NCBI GenBank assembly: GCA_963573315.1
Contig: OY752146.1
Span: 1,612,001-1,676,000 of the forward strand
Origin: Entomortierella parvispora
Lineage: Eukaryota > Mortierellomycota > Mortierellomycetes > Mortierellales > Mortierellaceae
DNA length: 64,000 nt
Reading direction: 5' to 3'
The first letter of the stretch is position 1. Every line of letters starts with the position of its first letter. Both the position numbers and the translations under genes were made by a program. Shown here one piece after another: positions 12,766-26,107 of the stretch. The notes beneath the pieces were generated by a model. That model made no database searches. It was not told the DNA's origin and saw only the letters and a program-made list of their open reading frames with translations.

Positions 12766-15700
12766 TATTGTGCTTTTATCAATATTGGACAGGGGGGGAG
12801 AAGGAGGATGTTGAAAGGGACCAAGGTTGACGAAGGAGGGAGGTACGAGGAGAAGGAGTGAGTGAGGAGGTTATATTGGAAGGATGAGGAGGTGGGCGAA
12901 CAATGATCTGCCCAAAGAACTTTCTGCGAAATGTGCAGTGTGAAGGGGTGGAGGGCAAAGGGAAGAGACGAGAAGCAGGGTGAAATAAATGAGAAATGGA
13001 AGAGGAGAGGAAAAAAGGAATTCAAGAGGAAGGAAAAGGCAGCAAGATATAGAAAAAGATCGGATCCAGCTCGAGATTTTTTGGCGCTGGATACGGTTGC
13101 CGGGGGGTGTGTGGATGGAGCCTCGCTTTGTCAGATTGGGGAGAGGAGGGACGGAGTCGCGTTGGAGACGGATGCACGATGAACAGCTGGGTCAATTGAA
13201 GGCCGCGAAGGTGATAAGCCGTGATGGTGGCTGTCGATGGGATGCGGAGGGAAAGAAAAGAAGGGCAGGAAGGCTAGAATTGGAAACACAAGGGTGGAAA
13301 ATGGGGGGCCAGATGAGAAAGGAGGGATGGACGGGGGGAAAATAAAAATGAGGAGACAAGTGCAGAGAGAAGAAAAGAAAGAAAGAGAGTGAGCTGTAGT
13401 GCAGAAGAAAGAGGGAGGACGACGCGCTCCTGAGGAGGAGTCGAAGCGAGGCAGAGGACTGGAGGCGATCACGGCAGTGGTTACATTGATTGTTGACGGG
13501 GACAGAGACAGTGCGGACAAAGAACAAACACGAACGCGTCTCCAAGAGTCTGTTTTGCTGGTCTATTTGTCGTTTGTGCCGTCAATGGGTGTTGCGTTGT
13601 TGTCTATGAGTTTCTGTTCAATTCAATTCGTCGATAAACAAAACGAAAAAAAGAGGGGCAACAAAAAAAGTACCGACCCATTGAGGCGCAATTCGACACT
13701 CAATGGACTCTTTCCAAGAGGGAGGGCAGATCGGGACAGACATGGGAGGCAAACTTGGAGACAGACTGATCCGCTTACCCTCAGTCAATTCGTTTTTTCT
13801 TCGGGACACGCTCGAGGTACTGGAAGTCCTCTTCCCTTCTCCCCAATTCCAATCCACCCCATGCTCATGGACAGAGTTAACCCCGAGGATAGATTCTGCT
13901 CGATGTTTTTTCTTTCTTCTGGCTCCGTCTGCAGCCACTCGATCCAAAGGACACAAAAAAAAACTCAGGGGCAACCCACAGGTCCAGAAGAAACGACCAA
14001 TGTCGGAGCAGATTGAAATGGGGATGATTGCGACCGACTTGTAGACTAAGAGAACCTGTTAACGAACTGAAGGGTGAGAGACATCTCTACGCCCCACATC
14101 GCCGTCTTTTGTCCAAGGGAAGAAATCCCTCCTTTTCCTTGCATTTCCTTCCTCTTGATTTCTCCTCAGCTGTTCCGGCATCTTGGTTCTCAACGCGTCG
14201 CAATTGAATCGCAAGTCATTCTCCAGAGTAAACAAAAATGGTACCGTGTCCCCCCAAGGGATCGTCAAAAAAGTGGCTGGACTCCATTCTGTTGTTGCAC
14301 TGCATAGCAAAGCATCAACCAACAGAGCACACCTCACCGCGAAACATTCGCTATTTTAGATCCGTGGTAGGACAGACAGAAACCCAACTCGGCTGAAAAA
14401 AGACAAGGGGCAACAATGGTTCCAAAACGACGAAAAATGACTTTCGCTCTTTTTTTTGCAAGCATGTCGAAAAATTGCCCTATTGAGCAGAATGACAACG
14501 CACGAGGGTCTTACGCGATGGATCATCCTGTTCATCATTTGTTGAGCCGTGGAGGCAGAGAAAAAGTCAAAACTTCCAGACCATTTGCTCTCTCTTCGCT
14601 AGACTAAAAAGGATGGGGGTCGTTGTTGTAGGAGAGACGGGGGTGAAGTGGTCGGTGCAGTTTTTCTTCTTTCCTTTCAGATGTTTTGACCTCGGTGTTG
14701 TCGAGGTGCATGCACCACTGCCGATTTATTTCCTTTTTTTTTTTTTTTTTTTTCTAATTGGATCGCATTGACCTACTGCAAGGAAGGACGCGGGAAGCTC
14801 GATGCATTACTTGGCTTTGTTCGGGGAGGACGGAAAGGAGCAGCCAGTGGTCACGAAGCGAAAGGCTTGACCATTTGTTATGCATCTCATCGTCAAAAGG
14901 GCAAAGGCAAACAGAAAAACAAAGACGCGCAAGAGAAGTGCTTGCCTTTCCCTTCCTCCCTCTTCGTTCTCTCTGTCCCCGGTCGATCCGGACATGTGTC
15001 AAATATCAATCCAAGCCCCGCCGTCCGTCCCATTTTTTTTGTTTTTCTCTTCAGCGGATCACCACAACGAACGAATGAGAGCACCCAAGGGACAAGCAAG
15101 GATCGCAGCGACAACAAAACGTCAACCTGTGGTCTACCAGCCCACTTGATAACGCTGCATGTTGATGTGGGTGTCCGAAGGATGCATGGTGCATGCACCA
15201 ATCAAGCCTAATCCCCACATTGGGGGGGACCCTCTCCATCTCGCTTTCTTGTTTTTTTCAAAGGGTGCCTTTTTCAAAGACGTTTGGTTTTTTTGTTTGA
15301 CGGTACCCTTTGTGCACAGTGCATTCACGGATAATCCTGGCGTTTACGTTTTCGTGTGCGAAACGCGCGTCCGTTCTCATCGATGAAGCGTTGCTGACCT
15401 CGTTGGAATGGCCGTCTGACACTCACCCTCGGGCGCCATCTCTGTTCCATCGCGTCTCCAATCCACGAAAATAGACGAACAAAAAAAGATAGAAAAAGAG
15501 CCTTTCCCTTTTTTCCGTGTTGTCGTATCAAGATCAAAACATCCATCCTTTGGTCAGGCCCTATGACCCAAGGATTCCATTCCCTCGTCAGGCAACGTGG
15601 ATCTTGTAACAAACAGAACAGTTCAAAAGAGACAATTGGACCATTCAATAATGATGTTGTTGTTGACATTCACGCAGTGGTTTGCTGCTGGTCAGACGGT

Positions 15701-16617
15701 GTGTGGCATGCAATCGAAACGGCCCACCCTAGACTGTCTGCCAAAAAAAAAAAAAAAAAAAAAAAAAGAAGGGGTGGGGGGGGGGGGGGGGAGTGAAAAA
15801 GAAAGAGGACCAGCCAAAGTCCTAAAAACAGAGAGATGACGAGGATTAACGCAGCCATGCAACCACCCCCTTGGATTCCTTTGCAGAGGTGAGGTCCAAG
15901 TCTGGTTCAGATCTAATGAGCCAGCCGAACCCGTCTGTCCACCTACCATCTACCCAGACAGACCATTTTGGTGCCTAAGACTTGCCGAGGGATAAATGTC
16001 GTAGGAAGCAGAGGTGCGGAGGAGAGAAGGAAAGAAAGAAAGGCGGGAGGATGGAAGGAGAAAAAGGGGAAGAGGCGGGGCTGGCCGCGGTGTCGACTCA
16101 TTCTCTTCCCATTCATCTTCCTGTTGATCGCACCCCCAAGGTTGTACCAGTTTTGTGTGTTCCTCAATTGGATCAGCAACAAAAAGGACCTCCGCGTCTC
16201 GATTGCTGAGGAGCGATCCCTTCTCCCTCCAAAAACGCAAGGGTCCAGGCGCAGCCCTCTCAAGAGCTGTCGAGTTTACATAACAAACATGCAGTGCTAT
16301 TATTATGACGTGTTGAACGACATCAGTTGAGTGCTGTCAGAGCGTCCAAGTTGGAATCATAAAATCATGAAACATCAAGGGCAAAAAATGAGAGAATGAC
16401 GCATTTGGCGAGAGCCACTCTTGATTTATTAGTTTCTACTCGTCTGCAACATGAAGTGCTAGGGATGGAAACAAAAAAAAGGGCTTTCGAGGAGTTGAGG
16501 AGAGCAAACAACTAAAAGTAAATGGTATAAGGGAGTGGCTAATACATGCCAAAGAGGATCTCTCTTTCCGTAAAAGGAGACTTTGAGGGTGAGGATCTTC
16601 TGACTATAATTGATTTC
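12766..16617. other. 3.85 kb intergenic region, likely long promoter of C2H2 copy A
   Basis: It lies upstream of copy A and downstream of the purine permease, both on the minus strand. The part nearest copy A (12766-13450) is purine-rich on the plus strand, so that leader is probably pyrimidine-rich. It contains a T20 run at 14734-14753 and an A25/G16 tract near 15743-15791. The 205-codon frame at 13399-14016 (+) is compositionally biased and mirrored on the other strand, so I do not call it. A gene with many short exons cannot be excluded. Confidence 0.5.
15743..15791. repeat. A25 run followed by a G-rich run
   Basis: Twenty-five A (15743-15767), then GAAGGGGT, then sixteen G (15776-15791). 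This is simple-sequence DNA. The G run could form a quadruplex and is also prone to sequencing error. Confidence 0.9.
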
Positions 16618-18571
16618 TTAGTACTTGGGGATCTCATGGACATCTCCGTGTCCACCCATGTCAATCTTGGCATCCGTCTCCTCAGCAGCGGCCGCGGCTT
16701 CGCGTTCAAGACGCTCCTCCTCCTCAATAACATCCAGGGGATCGACATAGATCTCACCACGAGCCTTGCAGATCAATTTTTGCATCCATCCGGGCAAGAC
16801 CGTTCTCCAAGAGAAGCCTTCAGTGATCCAGGGCTCGCGCAAATCCTTATCCTCAGGCGAGATACGGCCACCAGAGACCTTCTCCAAGACGAACACGGCT
16901 CCATTGATGGCTGCGTAAGAGCCAATACCGGCAATCAGACCATAGGCGATCGAATATGAGAGAGGCATCATGGCAATGGTCAGGAAGGCCGGGATGGCAT
17001 CTCCGACGTAATCCCAGTTAATGGAGCGAACAGACTTGACCATCATTGAACCAACGACAATCAGAGCGGGGCCTGTGGCCCAAGGAGGGAAGGACGCAAA
17101 TATGGGCGAGAAGAACAAGGAAATAAAGAAAAAGACGGCGGTAGTAACGGAGGTCAATCCAGTGCGACCACCTTCGGTAATACCGGCACCTGACTCAATA
17201 AAGGCCGTGACAGGAGGCACACCAAGGCACGCGCCAACAGAGATGGAGGTGGCATCGCAAAGGAAGGCGGCAGTCGATCCATCAAAGTCGCCGTTCTTGT
17301 ACATGTAGCCTCCAAACTTGGCCATCGAGTACAGGGTGCCGGTGGTGTCCATGATATCGACGTACAAGAACGTGATCAAGGCAACCCAGATCTCGCCATT
17401 GTCAAGCTGGAAGTCCATCTTGCCCAAGGTGTGCTGGATGGGGTGGAAAGTTACAACCTTTTTGAAGTAGTCGAACGAGGCATTTCCAGAAGGAGTATCT
17501 GGGAAATAGGTGAAGGTCGTGCCGCGAATCCATGACAGGATCGAGATGGTGAGGATTCCAACCAAGACGGCACCCTTAACACGGAAGAGCAAACAGATGG
17601 AGATAAGGACAAAGCCAAAGATACCCATCCAGGTCGTAGGGGACCGCATGTAAGAGCCAGCAATGCAGTTACCAGCCGCGTCCTGGATACATCCGCTCAA
17701 GTCAACAAGCGTTGCGGCCTTGTAACCAATCAAGCCGATACCGGCCGACGATTGCATACCGATGAAGCAAAGGTAGAGGCCGATGCCAGCGCCGGTCGCG
17801 ATCTTGATACTCTGAGGAATCAATCGAGCCAACCATTGACGGACACCAAAGAGTGACAGAAGGATAAATAGGATACCCTCGATGAAGACGGCAGCCAGTG
17901 CTGTTTGGTATTTGATCTTGTTCGATCCATGAAATCCAACTACGGTGTAAGTAAAGTAGGCGTTCAAACCCATACCAGGGGCGAGACCGAGGGGTAAGTT
18001 GGCGAAGAGACCCATCAAAAGGGTGGCGAAGCAAGCAATGGCTGCAGTGGCGGTGACCAAATCAAGCTTCAACGTGGCGAGGCAGTCAGCGTAGTCAGGG
18101 TCGGTGGAACAATCCGTATCTGTGATGTTGCCACCATTGTTGCAGATACAGGTTCCGCCAGAGTCTGTCACGATCAAAGAATTGACAGAGATAATGTAGG
18201 CCTGTAATGTTTGGAGGACAAGGGTAGAATGTGATAGGAGTAGGATGGGTGGGGGACAGAGTGGAGTGATGGTATGAAAGGAATTGAAGAGGGATGGATA
18301 GCGCATCGCCAGGGAAAGAGAGTAACAGGTGAAATGGACAGGGGAGCAGATTAGCACGCTGGGTGACGACAAAGGACTTTAGCCAGGGAGTATTTCAGAC
18401 CGGCTAGCTCATATCTCTTACCATAGTAACAAAGGTCGTGATTCCGGCGCGAACTTCAGTCGTGAACTTGGATCCGGCACGCTCGCGACGAGCACCAGAG
18501 CCCTCGAGACGGAAGTATCTTCCGACGAACGAGTCGGCAATCGAATGGTTGATTTTGTCAATAGCGCCCAT
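16618..18571 (-). CDS. azgA: AzgA-type purine (adenine/guanine/hypoxanthine) permease
   Basis: Exons 18571-18422 and 18201-16618 give 577 residues (Aspergillus AzgA is about 580); the 220-bp intron is GT-AG, phase 0. The N terminus MGAIDKINHSIADSFVGRYF and the exon junction TTFVTM/AYIISVNS match the AzgA family of proton-coupled purine importers (NCS2-like fold). The motif LAPGMGLNAYFTYTV and the block DATSISVGACLGVPP, then TAFIESGAGITEGGRTGL, are the family substrate-binding signatures and are intact. About 12-14 hydrophobic segments are visible. The C-terminal tail is acidic and Ala/Glu-rich (EEEERLEREAAAAAEE), as expected for a cytosolic tail. A plasma-membrane role in purine salvage or nitrogen nutrition is inferred from family. 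It is transcribed divergently from the OPT transporter. The gene is complete with no sign of damage. Confidence 0.94.
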
Positions 18572-20649
18572 TGTTGGTTGGTATGTAGGGTGAGGGGTAG
18601 GTGAAGGGTTGATAGAGGTGCTTGCCAGTTTGGAGCTCTAATAACTAAAGGAAGGTGGAGGAAAGGGTGGGGAAAGGGTGGTGGAGAAGACAAAAAAGTG
18701 AGCCGTTCGAGGGGAGAAGTATTCCTTTTAAGAAGGAGTGGCGATGGGAGAGGGTGGTGAAGGAGGAGCAGCAGGCTGAAGGGACAAGAAGGTTTCTCGG
18801 ACGTCCTTTTTATCTCTTTTAGGGCAAACTCACCTTCCACTGTGCACAACAGCGGGCAAGCACAGAGTGGAGCTGGAGAGGGGACTAGAGCAGGGCAACC
18901 TTGCTTGCGTTAGTGCACGAGCAGTGTGTTAACCTCGTCGGGTGGCAGCGGATGTGTCCTGGGTGCTATTGAATCGAAAATATAAATAAATGGCATCTCG
19001 GGAAGAAGAGTCGTTGTCGAAGCCAAAGAGCAGCAGCCCAAAAAGAACAATTGCTCAACGGCAAATGCAATGTACAGTACTGTACTGTAGACTATCTTGG
19101 TTATCATCGCAAAGCAATGGTCAGGATACAAGTGCGGAAAAAGAAAACTTGTTCAAGCACCGATAGGAGTAACGAGGAGATTCTTCATGTAATCCGGGAC
19201 AAATGATGCCATGTATCCTCAATGCACATGCAGTTTGTGAGCATGCGGGGTCAGCCAACCCGGTTGGTCCGAAAGGAACATGGGGGTCGATGGTCTGTGA
19301 GTCTGGGGTCAAATTGACACTCAGCTTGGCACCTGGGCACGGGCGACAGACAAGTCATCTGACGAGCGTTGTGGACAAGATAGCAACGTGCAGAATCCGC
19401 ATCTCCACTTGAACGTTTTACTCTTGCCTGAACGCATCAACATTCCCCGCAGTGGGACTTATTGTCTCGATTGGCTTTGTTGGCTGATTTTTTATGAAGA
19501 CTGTGCTCTGGTCTTGCAGCGGTTTCCTTGCTTCTTTTCCCTTCTTCACCAACCGACGCATTTTCATGAACAAGTGGGGTTTGTTGTGCGTCCGTGTGCG
19601 ACACTCGGCAAGACGGTACACTGAGGGAGACTTGTTCTCTGTCTTCTGCTCTCCATATCTCTGCAAGGCGCCCAGAGAGACAGAAAACAGATCAGGAACG
19701 AAAAGCGAAAAAGTTCAGCCAGCGTTGCGCACAAACAAATAAACAATAAAAGAAAGTGGATACGTCAACAAGGAGAGCAGAAGCATTACCCGAATCTCCA
19801 ATCCGGGGTAAAGGCTGAGCGTGGCCAATGGTCGAATGAACGGCGTTTGATACAGCAGCTTCATGTCCGAATGGTCGCACCAAAAAAAAAAAAAAAAAAA
19901 AACTTGTTTCGATCCATGTGCCGTGTATGGCTGTAACACTGGGTGCAGTCAGGTGTCATGGCCCGTTTCCTGCATAGAGGCAAACAAGAACGAATGTGGA
20001 AAAGTGGATCTATCTGACTTTCTTTCAACTTTCACCTTGCTTCCTTCCAACGAGCAGCGGGATATCAGCAAAGGCAACTGACCGGCCTACTCGCAGATGG
20101 AACTGCAGACTTTTGGTAAGCCCGAATGCAGTTGTGTCCTTTTCGACAATAGCGCACTCTTGCTATCGCCGTTCCTGCTTTATTCTACTTTCGTTCCTTT
20201 GTCAGAACTGGCCAGGAACATCTGAGTTTGAGTGTTTTTCTGAGCCGCGCCGGTTTTGGCAAAACGCGGGGAAACAAACTTTTTGAAGGGGGAACGGTCA
20301 CGTGAATATGTGTGCAGCTAAAATTGGTGGCAATCTGACAAGACACGACACTGTGCACATCGACGGCTGCTGATCTCCTTTGTTCATCGTTCAGAGGCCG
20401 AGGTCAGGATCAGAACTAGTTGGCACCCGAGAATGGTCTGACATTCAACCACCTGTGGGTCAGGCAAGCAAAAACACGAGCAAGCGTGTTGGTTGTTATA
20501 GCCTGCGTACATATTTCGAGAGATGCCATTCGATCCCGATGCCCCTTGAAATATGATGGCCCACTTTCGCGGCGCAATTGTTCCTCTTCCCTGTGCATTA
20601 CATTCACCATCTTTCTTGTTCACAGTCCAGTTCCCTCTCATATCCAGAA
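18572..20649. other. Divergent promoter region between purine permease and OPT transporter
   Basis: A 2.08-kb region from which azgA reads left and the oligopeptide transporter reads right. It contains an A21 run (19882-19902). Scattered GATA/TATC tetramers occur at about the frequency expected by chance. No reading frame here looks like protein. Confidence 0.55.
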
Positions 20650-23449
20650 ATGACAGCTGAAGCATCAGAAAAAACTGAGCCTGACTCAGCACTTATCCCA
20701 CAGAATGGCACCAACACAACCGATGGTGGCAACGACGATATCAACGTGAGGGAGGAGGGCATCCTCCCTTCCCCTTCCAGCCCAGTGCATGTGCAGTCGA
20801 CAGAACCAAACCCACAGAGTTCATCTTCTGCAAGCGCTACTACCGCTCAGGTGGTTGCTGGGCTGCCACGAATTACCCGAGTCAGGTCGCGCACAGGGGT
20901 GGAGGACCAGTTGGAGATGTTTTCGTGGTCCGAAAACACTGATCCTGAAGACGAATCAGTCAACTCCTCTTCGCGATCGGTTACCTCCAGGTCGAACTTG
21001 TGGTCAACTTCAAAAGAAAAGTTCACAGAGCGAGATGATGTTGAGTCGCAGATCTCGGCCGCTGGATCATCGGCAGAGAACTCGCCGATAGAGGAAGTGC
21101 GTGCCTGTGTCCCAGGCAAGTTATAATCGAGGTGAGGGATGTTGATTCTCATCTCGGGTTCGATAGGATGCTAAGTCATGCTCATCTCTCCATCATGTAG
21201 TCTTTGACGACCCCACAATGCCGACAAACACATTCCGGATGTGGTTTTTGTCCTTGTTCTTCACGCTTTTGGTCTCCTTTGTGAACCAGTTCTTCTATCT
21301 TCGACAAAACCCGGTCTGCATCACATACACTGTCGTTTCCTTGATTTCTCTACCTCTGGGTCGGTTCTTGGCCCGTGTACTTCCACGACGAAAGTTTAGA
21401 GTCTTTGGACAGATGTGGTCTTTCAACCCTGGACCCTTCAATATCAAAGAGCATGCGCTCATTGGAACAGCGGTCGCCTGCTGCTCAGGAACAGCCTACG
21501 CCGTCGACATTGTTATCTTGCAAAAGAAATATTACAATGACGACCAAGGCTTCATGGCCGGATTCATGCTCATCCTCACAACTCAGATCACCGGGTTTTC
21601 GTTGGCTGGAGTTCTTCGAAAGTTTTTGGTCAAGCCAGCCCACATGATTTGGCCAGCAAATCTGGTCACTGTGGCCCTGTTTCGAACTCTGCACGAGAAC
21701 AACAGCACTGATGAACAGGACCAGCAAGAGAATAAGAGTCTAAGAGGACATGGCCGGATGGGCCGAATGAAGTTCTTTGGATGGGTCACCTTTGGATCAT
21801 TTGTCTGGTACTGGTTCCCAAATTACATTTTCCCAACACTGACGGCCTTTTCTGTATTGTGCTGGATTGACCCCAGTAACGTGGTTCTTTCTCAGCTCAC
21901 TGGATCGAATGGACTCGGGATCGGAACGCTGTCGTTTGACTGGGCGACCTCGACCTCGGCACTTTCCCCGTTAGTCACTCCTTGGTGGGCGCAGGTGAAC
22001 ATCCTGTTTGGATTTGTAGCTGTCGCCTGGATTATTGCCCCGATCGCCTACTACAACAACCTGTGGAACTCCAAGATGTTCCCAATCTTGACGGCGGGTT
22101 TGTTCAAAGAGGATGGAACCAAGTACGACAAGTCGATGGTGATGACAAACAATATCTTAGACCCGGTCAAATATGAAGCGTACGGACCTCTGAGGATGGA
22201 TTCCTTTTTTGCCCTCACTTATGGAATTGGGTTCGCCGGCTTGACGGCAACCTTGACCCATGTACTGTTGTACCACGGCAACGACATTCGAGATCAATGG
22301 AGGGCTGCTATTTCGATGCGAGACCATGACATCCACTCAAGGATGATGCTGGCGTACAAGGAAGTGCCTCATTGGTGGTACGGGACACTGTTCTTGGTAT
22401 CTCTGGTCATGTCGATTGTGACAGTTACCAAATGGCATTACCTCCCGTGGTACTATCTACTGGTCTCTCTAGCTATAGCGTTTATCTTTGCGTTGCCCGT
22501 AGGGATCGTGCAGGCGGTGACGAACCAGCAGCCAGGCTTGAACGTTATTACTGAATACGTGATCGGATACCTAATGCCGGGGCACCCGATCGCCAACGTC
22601 ACTTTCAAAGCATACGGGTATATCACCAATGTTCAGGCCCTACAGTTCACCCAGGACCTCAAGTTAGGTCATTACATGAAAATCCCTCCTCGGATCATGT
22701 TCTGGGTTCAGGTCATTTGCAGTATTCTGGCAGGAATCATCAACCTCGCCACTACAGACTGGCTAATCAGGGCACAGCCAGATATTTGCACAAAGGAAGG
22801 ATACCCTTGGACATGCCGCAACACCAACAGTAAGAACGGCAATTGTAGGTCATGCTTTGATGTTCTTCCCGTTTATTAACCTCTCGCCGTCTTCAGCCTT
22901 CTACTCTGCCTCTGTCATTTGGGGTGTAATCGGGCCAGGGCGAATGTTTGGTTTTGGTTCTCAATACTCCGTCATCCAGTGGGGGTTCGTCCTTGGTGCT
23001 TTGCTGCCAGTTCCCATTTGGCTTCTCTGTCGTCGCTACCCCCATATCCACTTTCTCCAAAAGATCCACTTCCCAGTGCTGTTAGCGGCGACGAGTAACA
23101 TGCCTCCGGCTCAAGCCTACTTTTACCCGAACGGAATACTGCTAGGCTTTATCTTTATGTGGTACCTGCGCCGATACAAGAACAGTTGGTGGAGACGATA
23201 CAACTATGTGACATCAGCAGCTATGGACACGGGAGTGGCTCTCTCGGGTTTGGCGTGTTACTTTCTGCTTCAGGTACGACAGCACACACTCTATTTATTG
23301 CGGGCGCTGTTTTGCTACTCTTTCTCACTCCCTTTCTCTTTCCCTCTGTGTCTATCTAGAGCTGGAACAAGGACTTTGTGAAGTGGTGGGGAACCTCTGA
23401 GGATATTGATCACTGTCCACTAGCAGAACTGAACTTTTATGGAAAATAA
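20650..23449 (+). CDS. OPT-family oligopeptide transporter
   Basis: Exons 20650-21115, 21201-22829, 22897-23273 and 23360-23449 give 853 residues, normal for fungal OPTs. About 155 N-terminal residues are acidic, Ser-rich and cytosolic. The transport domain starts with VPVFDDPTMPTNTFRMWF, the family's usual entry motif, and continues through multiple hydrophobic helices with QFFYLR, FNPGPFNIKEH, GYLMPGHPIANVTFK and NTNTFYSASVIWG, all typical of proton-coupled oligopeptide transporters such as yeast Opt1 and S. pombe Isp4. The third exon ends in SGLACYFLLQ and the last carries a short WNKDFVKWWG tail. The first intron uses a GC donor (CCAG/GCAAGT at 21116): without it a stop codon follows at once, and with it the conserved DDP motif is reached in phase. 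The other introns are GT-AG. Start ATG at 20650 is the first in frame. Peptide or glutathione specificity cannot be told. Confidence 0.93.
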
Positions 23450-23762
23450 AGGAAACCGACCGATGGGAGGAAATGTCACAGTGATTCGCGAAGATGGTTC
23501 TTTGTCAACAACAGGAGAGGGGAGAAGACTCTCGTGCAATTGAAAAATCATGGCTCTGCAGCCCTTTTTCTTGAAAGGGTACGGGGATCATCGTCCTTGT
23601 GTCCATGTCAGGAAGGGCCGGAACGCAGACGGGAGTGAGCGGGACCAACGAGCATGCCCTCTCCAGCTTGGCCCCTGCGCCTGCGGGAGCAGACGGCAGG
23701 GAAGCTTTTTCGGGGGCGAGCAGGCGATGATGGAGGACTGATGGATCAGACGATAGAACATG

Positions 23763-23820
23763 TCACACACACACACACTCTCTCTCTCTGTCTCTCTGTC
23801 TCTCTATCTCTTTCTCTCGT
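23763..23820. repeat. CA/CT dinucleotide microsatellite
   Basis: An (AC)n block passes directly into imperfect (CT)n with TG and TA interruptions. Simple repeat in intergenic DNA. Confidence 0.85.
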
Positions 23821-25956
23821 TTCTTTCTCAGCGAGTACGACCCCATTCTCATCCACACAGACACAGATGCACAGAGTGAGTGAGTGAGCGACCATGCGCC
23901 TCGCGATGGTCACTTACGCCTGTCTTTCCTTCCATCTTTGCCCACCCCTACCCCTTCCCTTTGTGCTGGGTCTTCATTACATGCATCGATCCGCCTGTTG
24001 GGGTCGGATGGTGCCACCAACAACCTTGTTTGCTTCATTTCACACCCCTTTCCAGCATGTCCGCCTGCTGTTGTCAGGTCGTCACTCTTCTGCTTCTTGA
24101 GCCTGCCCACCTCACAAACTTTTTAACCCCTTCCTCTCTCCCTCACGCCTGATGCAACATACAAAGCCAGACCGAGAAGGATTCGCACAGGCAGCTACCA
24201 CATCGTCAAAATCACCATCCCACTATCATGGACTTTTCTACCTCTTCCTTCCTCTGAATGCTCATCCCTGACTTCCCTTCCCCTCCTTCCAGACACGTTC
24301 AGGGCAAAAAATAATAATAAACAGGACCTTCTTTCTTGGCAGCAGAATCAAAAAGAAAAAAAAGGGAACCCTTGTAAATCTGATCTACAAGAAAGGCTCC
24401 CTGCATTGAATACAAAGTGTCCCTTGATGCTGTTGAGTGCTGCAACAACAAGGGGGACGGAGAGACGTTTGTGACACTGCGACATAACAACTATTTTAAC
24501 GGACATGGCTCGTCCAACTCAACACAATGCTGGCGGCCCCGGCGACAAACCCCCTCTGTTGTCAGATCAGGACAGAGCGAAGGCCCAACCAGCCTTGCAG
24601 CCTTGCTTTTTCCTTGAACGAGCCCCTTGGAGACCAATACACACCATCTCTTTCCGACGCCCACAACACCTTCACTCAACCCAGTCAAGTCACGTCACCT
24701 CTGCAGATCAAGGTTGCTTTGTCGCGCAGAAGCTCAACCCTAAACACGAAATATGTCCATTCTTTTCTCCTCCCTTCTTGCCTGTTTGCGCATCCCTCCT
24801 TCTTGGGCCACTCCCTTCTCTCCAAGTGCCTTGACCTTGGGATCATAGTCCCAGCACGATCAGTTTGCCCTCCTTTTAATCTCCTTTTTTGTTTTTCGTC
24901 TTTCCTTCTGCCCCTCGCCTTCGTAACTCCTTTAAACTCCTTGCATCAGTCACCAATACCAGTTTCTCCTCAAAGATCTACCTACCCCAGAGCCTTCCAG
25001 TCCTGTCGTTTTCTCGTCTTTCCTTTCTACTTGGATCCGTTGTTGGCAGGAAGGTTCATTATCGCGTTTTCACTCTCCCCCCCCTCCTCCCAACCCACTA
25101 TTTTATTCGTTTGCTGTCTGCAGTCAAAAAGTCTTTTCAGCCTTCTCCAAACATCTCTGGTATACGTCGGTGCTCCCGCTTTCAGTTTTCACAATCAATT
25201 GCACATTGTTTTTGCCATCCTCCCGTCTCCTCCCTTCCAATTCAGAGCGTTTTGATCCAATCATTCTGGCGAGATCCACGTAAGAATCTCCGTGATAGAG
25301 ACACGACTACAGTCATCTCACCTCTGAAGCCTAAGGTAAAAAAGCATGGGGAGACATCTCTTGTCCGAGATCCAACGATTCAGGTCGAGTCTGCCCACAG
25401 TTCCAGGCTGCAGTCTGGTAACAAATACTATGGCTCTTTTGATTCCTGATCCGTAGCCCGAACAGAATTCGAGTTTTCATCCGTTACCTTCCGCAACTTG
25501 CCATGGCAGCTTCTCCGGAGCATTCGATACCAGGGGTCTCTCATTTCGCTGGTAAGTCTGTCAGGAGAATGAATTAGCAACAAAAATCGATTCTGCGAAA
25601 AGCATAGTCTTGACTTCACTTACATAAAACCTGCGACCCTCATCCATGGGCCCAATTCCTCGCTACGATTCCTTGCTGCAAACTCCATTTCCAACCCCTC
25701 CGGTCCCCTGGTACCTGAGTTATTGCTTCTTGCTGTTCCTTACTGTCGTCATACCCCACAAAAGCCGGCCTGTCCACTCGATATTAATCTTCTTAGATTC
25801 TGCTTCACACCATATCCCCTTGCTTTCTCTCCCCTCATTGTTCCCCTGCCTCCTTTGGGGTCCACGAAATCCCTGTCCTCCCATTTTCTCCCCTATTCCA
25901 CGCCCCCTGATGCACGTCCTCTTCTCTGTTGTCTATCTACCCCCTGCCTTGCATCC

Positions 25957-26097
25957 AAAAAAAAAAAAAAAAAAAAAAGAAAACAGACAGACAGACTGGG
26001 CATCGTCACAGCACATTTACTAATTAGTTTTCATTCATTTTTCCCGTTACGCTTTTTCACACTCTCTCTCTCTTTTTTTTTTTTTTTTTTTTTTTTT
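25957..26097. repeat. A22 and T25 tracts flanking a 94-base spacer just before a start codon
   Basis: A22 lies at 25957-25978 and T25 at 26073-26097; the ATG of the C2H2 copy B factor follows at 26108. If both are in the transcript they are perfectly complementary and could pair. Confidence 0.85.
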
Positions 26098-26107
26098 ACT
26101 GATCACG

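Larger units (their letters stand above)
23450..26107. other. Long promoter/leader region of C2H2 copy B
   Basis: A 2.66-kb region from the OPT stop to the copy B start. It is strongly pyrimidine-rich on the plus strand from about 24200 to 26100. Several frames over 100 codons are open simultaneously, which reflects composition rather than coding. It also contains a CA/CT microsatellite and an A-run/T-run pair described separately. No gene is supported. Confidence 0.5.

Noticed and set aside
13399-14016. 205-codon plus-strand frame
   Set aside because: Composition is biased (Arg/Lys/Ser), overlapping frames of similar length exist on both strands, and no motif or domain-like segment is visible.
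18572-20649. Cluster of GATA sites between two nitrogen-related transporter genes, possibly controlled by the nearby GATA factor
   Set aside because: I counted about 11 GATA/TATC tetramers in 2.08 kb, against about 16 expected by chance, so there is no enrichment to report.
24527-25449. Plus-strand frames of 186-242 codons upstream of C2H2 copy B
   Set aside because: Phe/Leu/Ser/Pro-rich translation of a pyrimidine-rich region, open in two frames over the same DNA.
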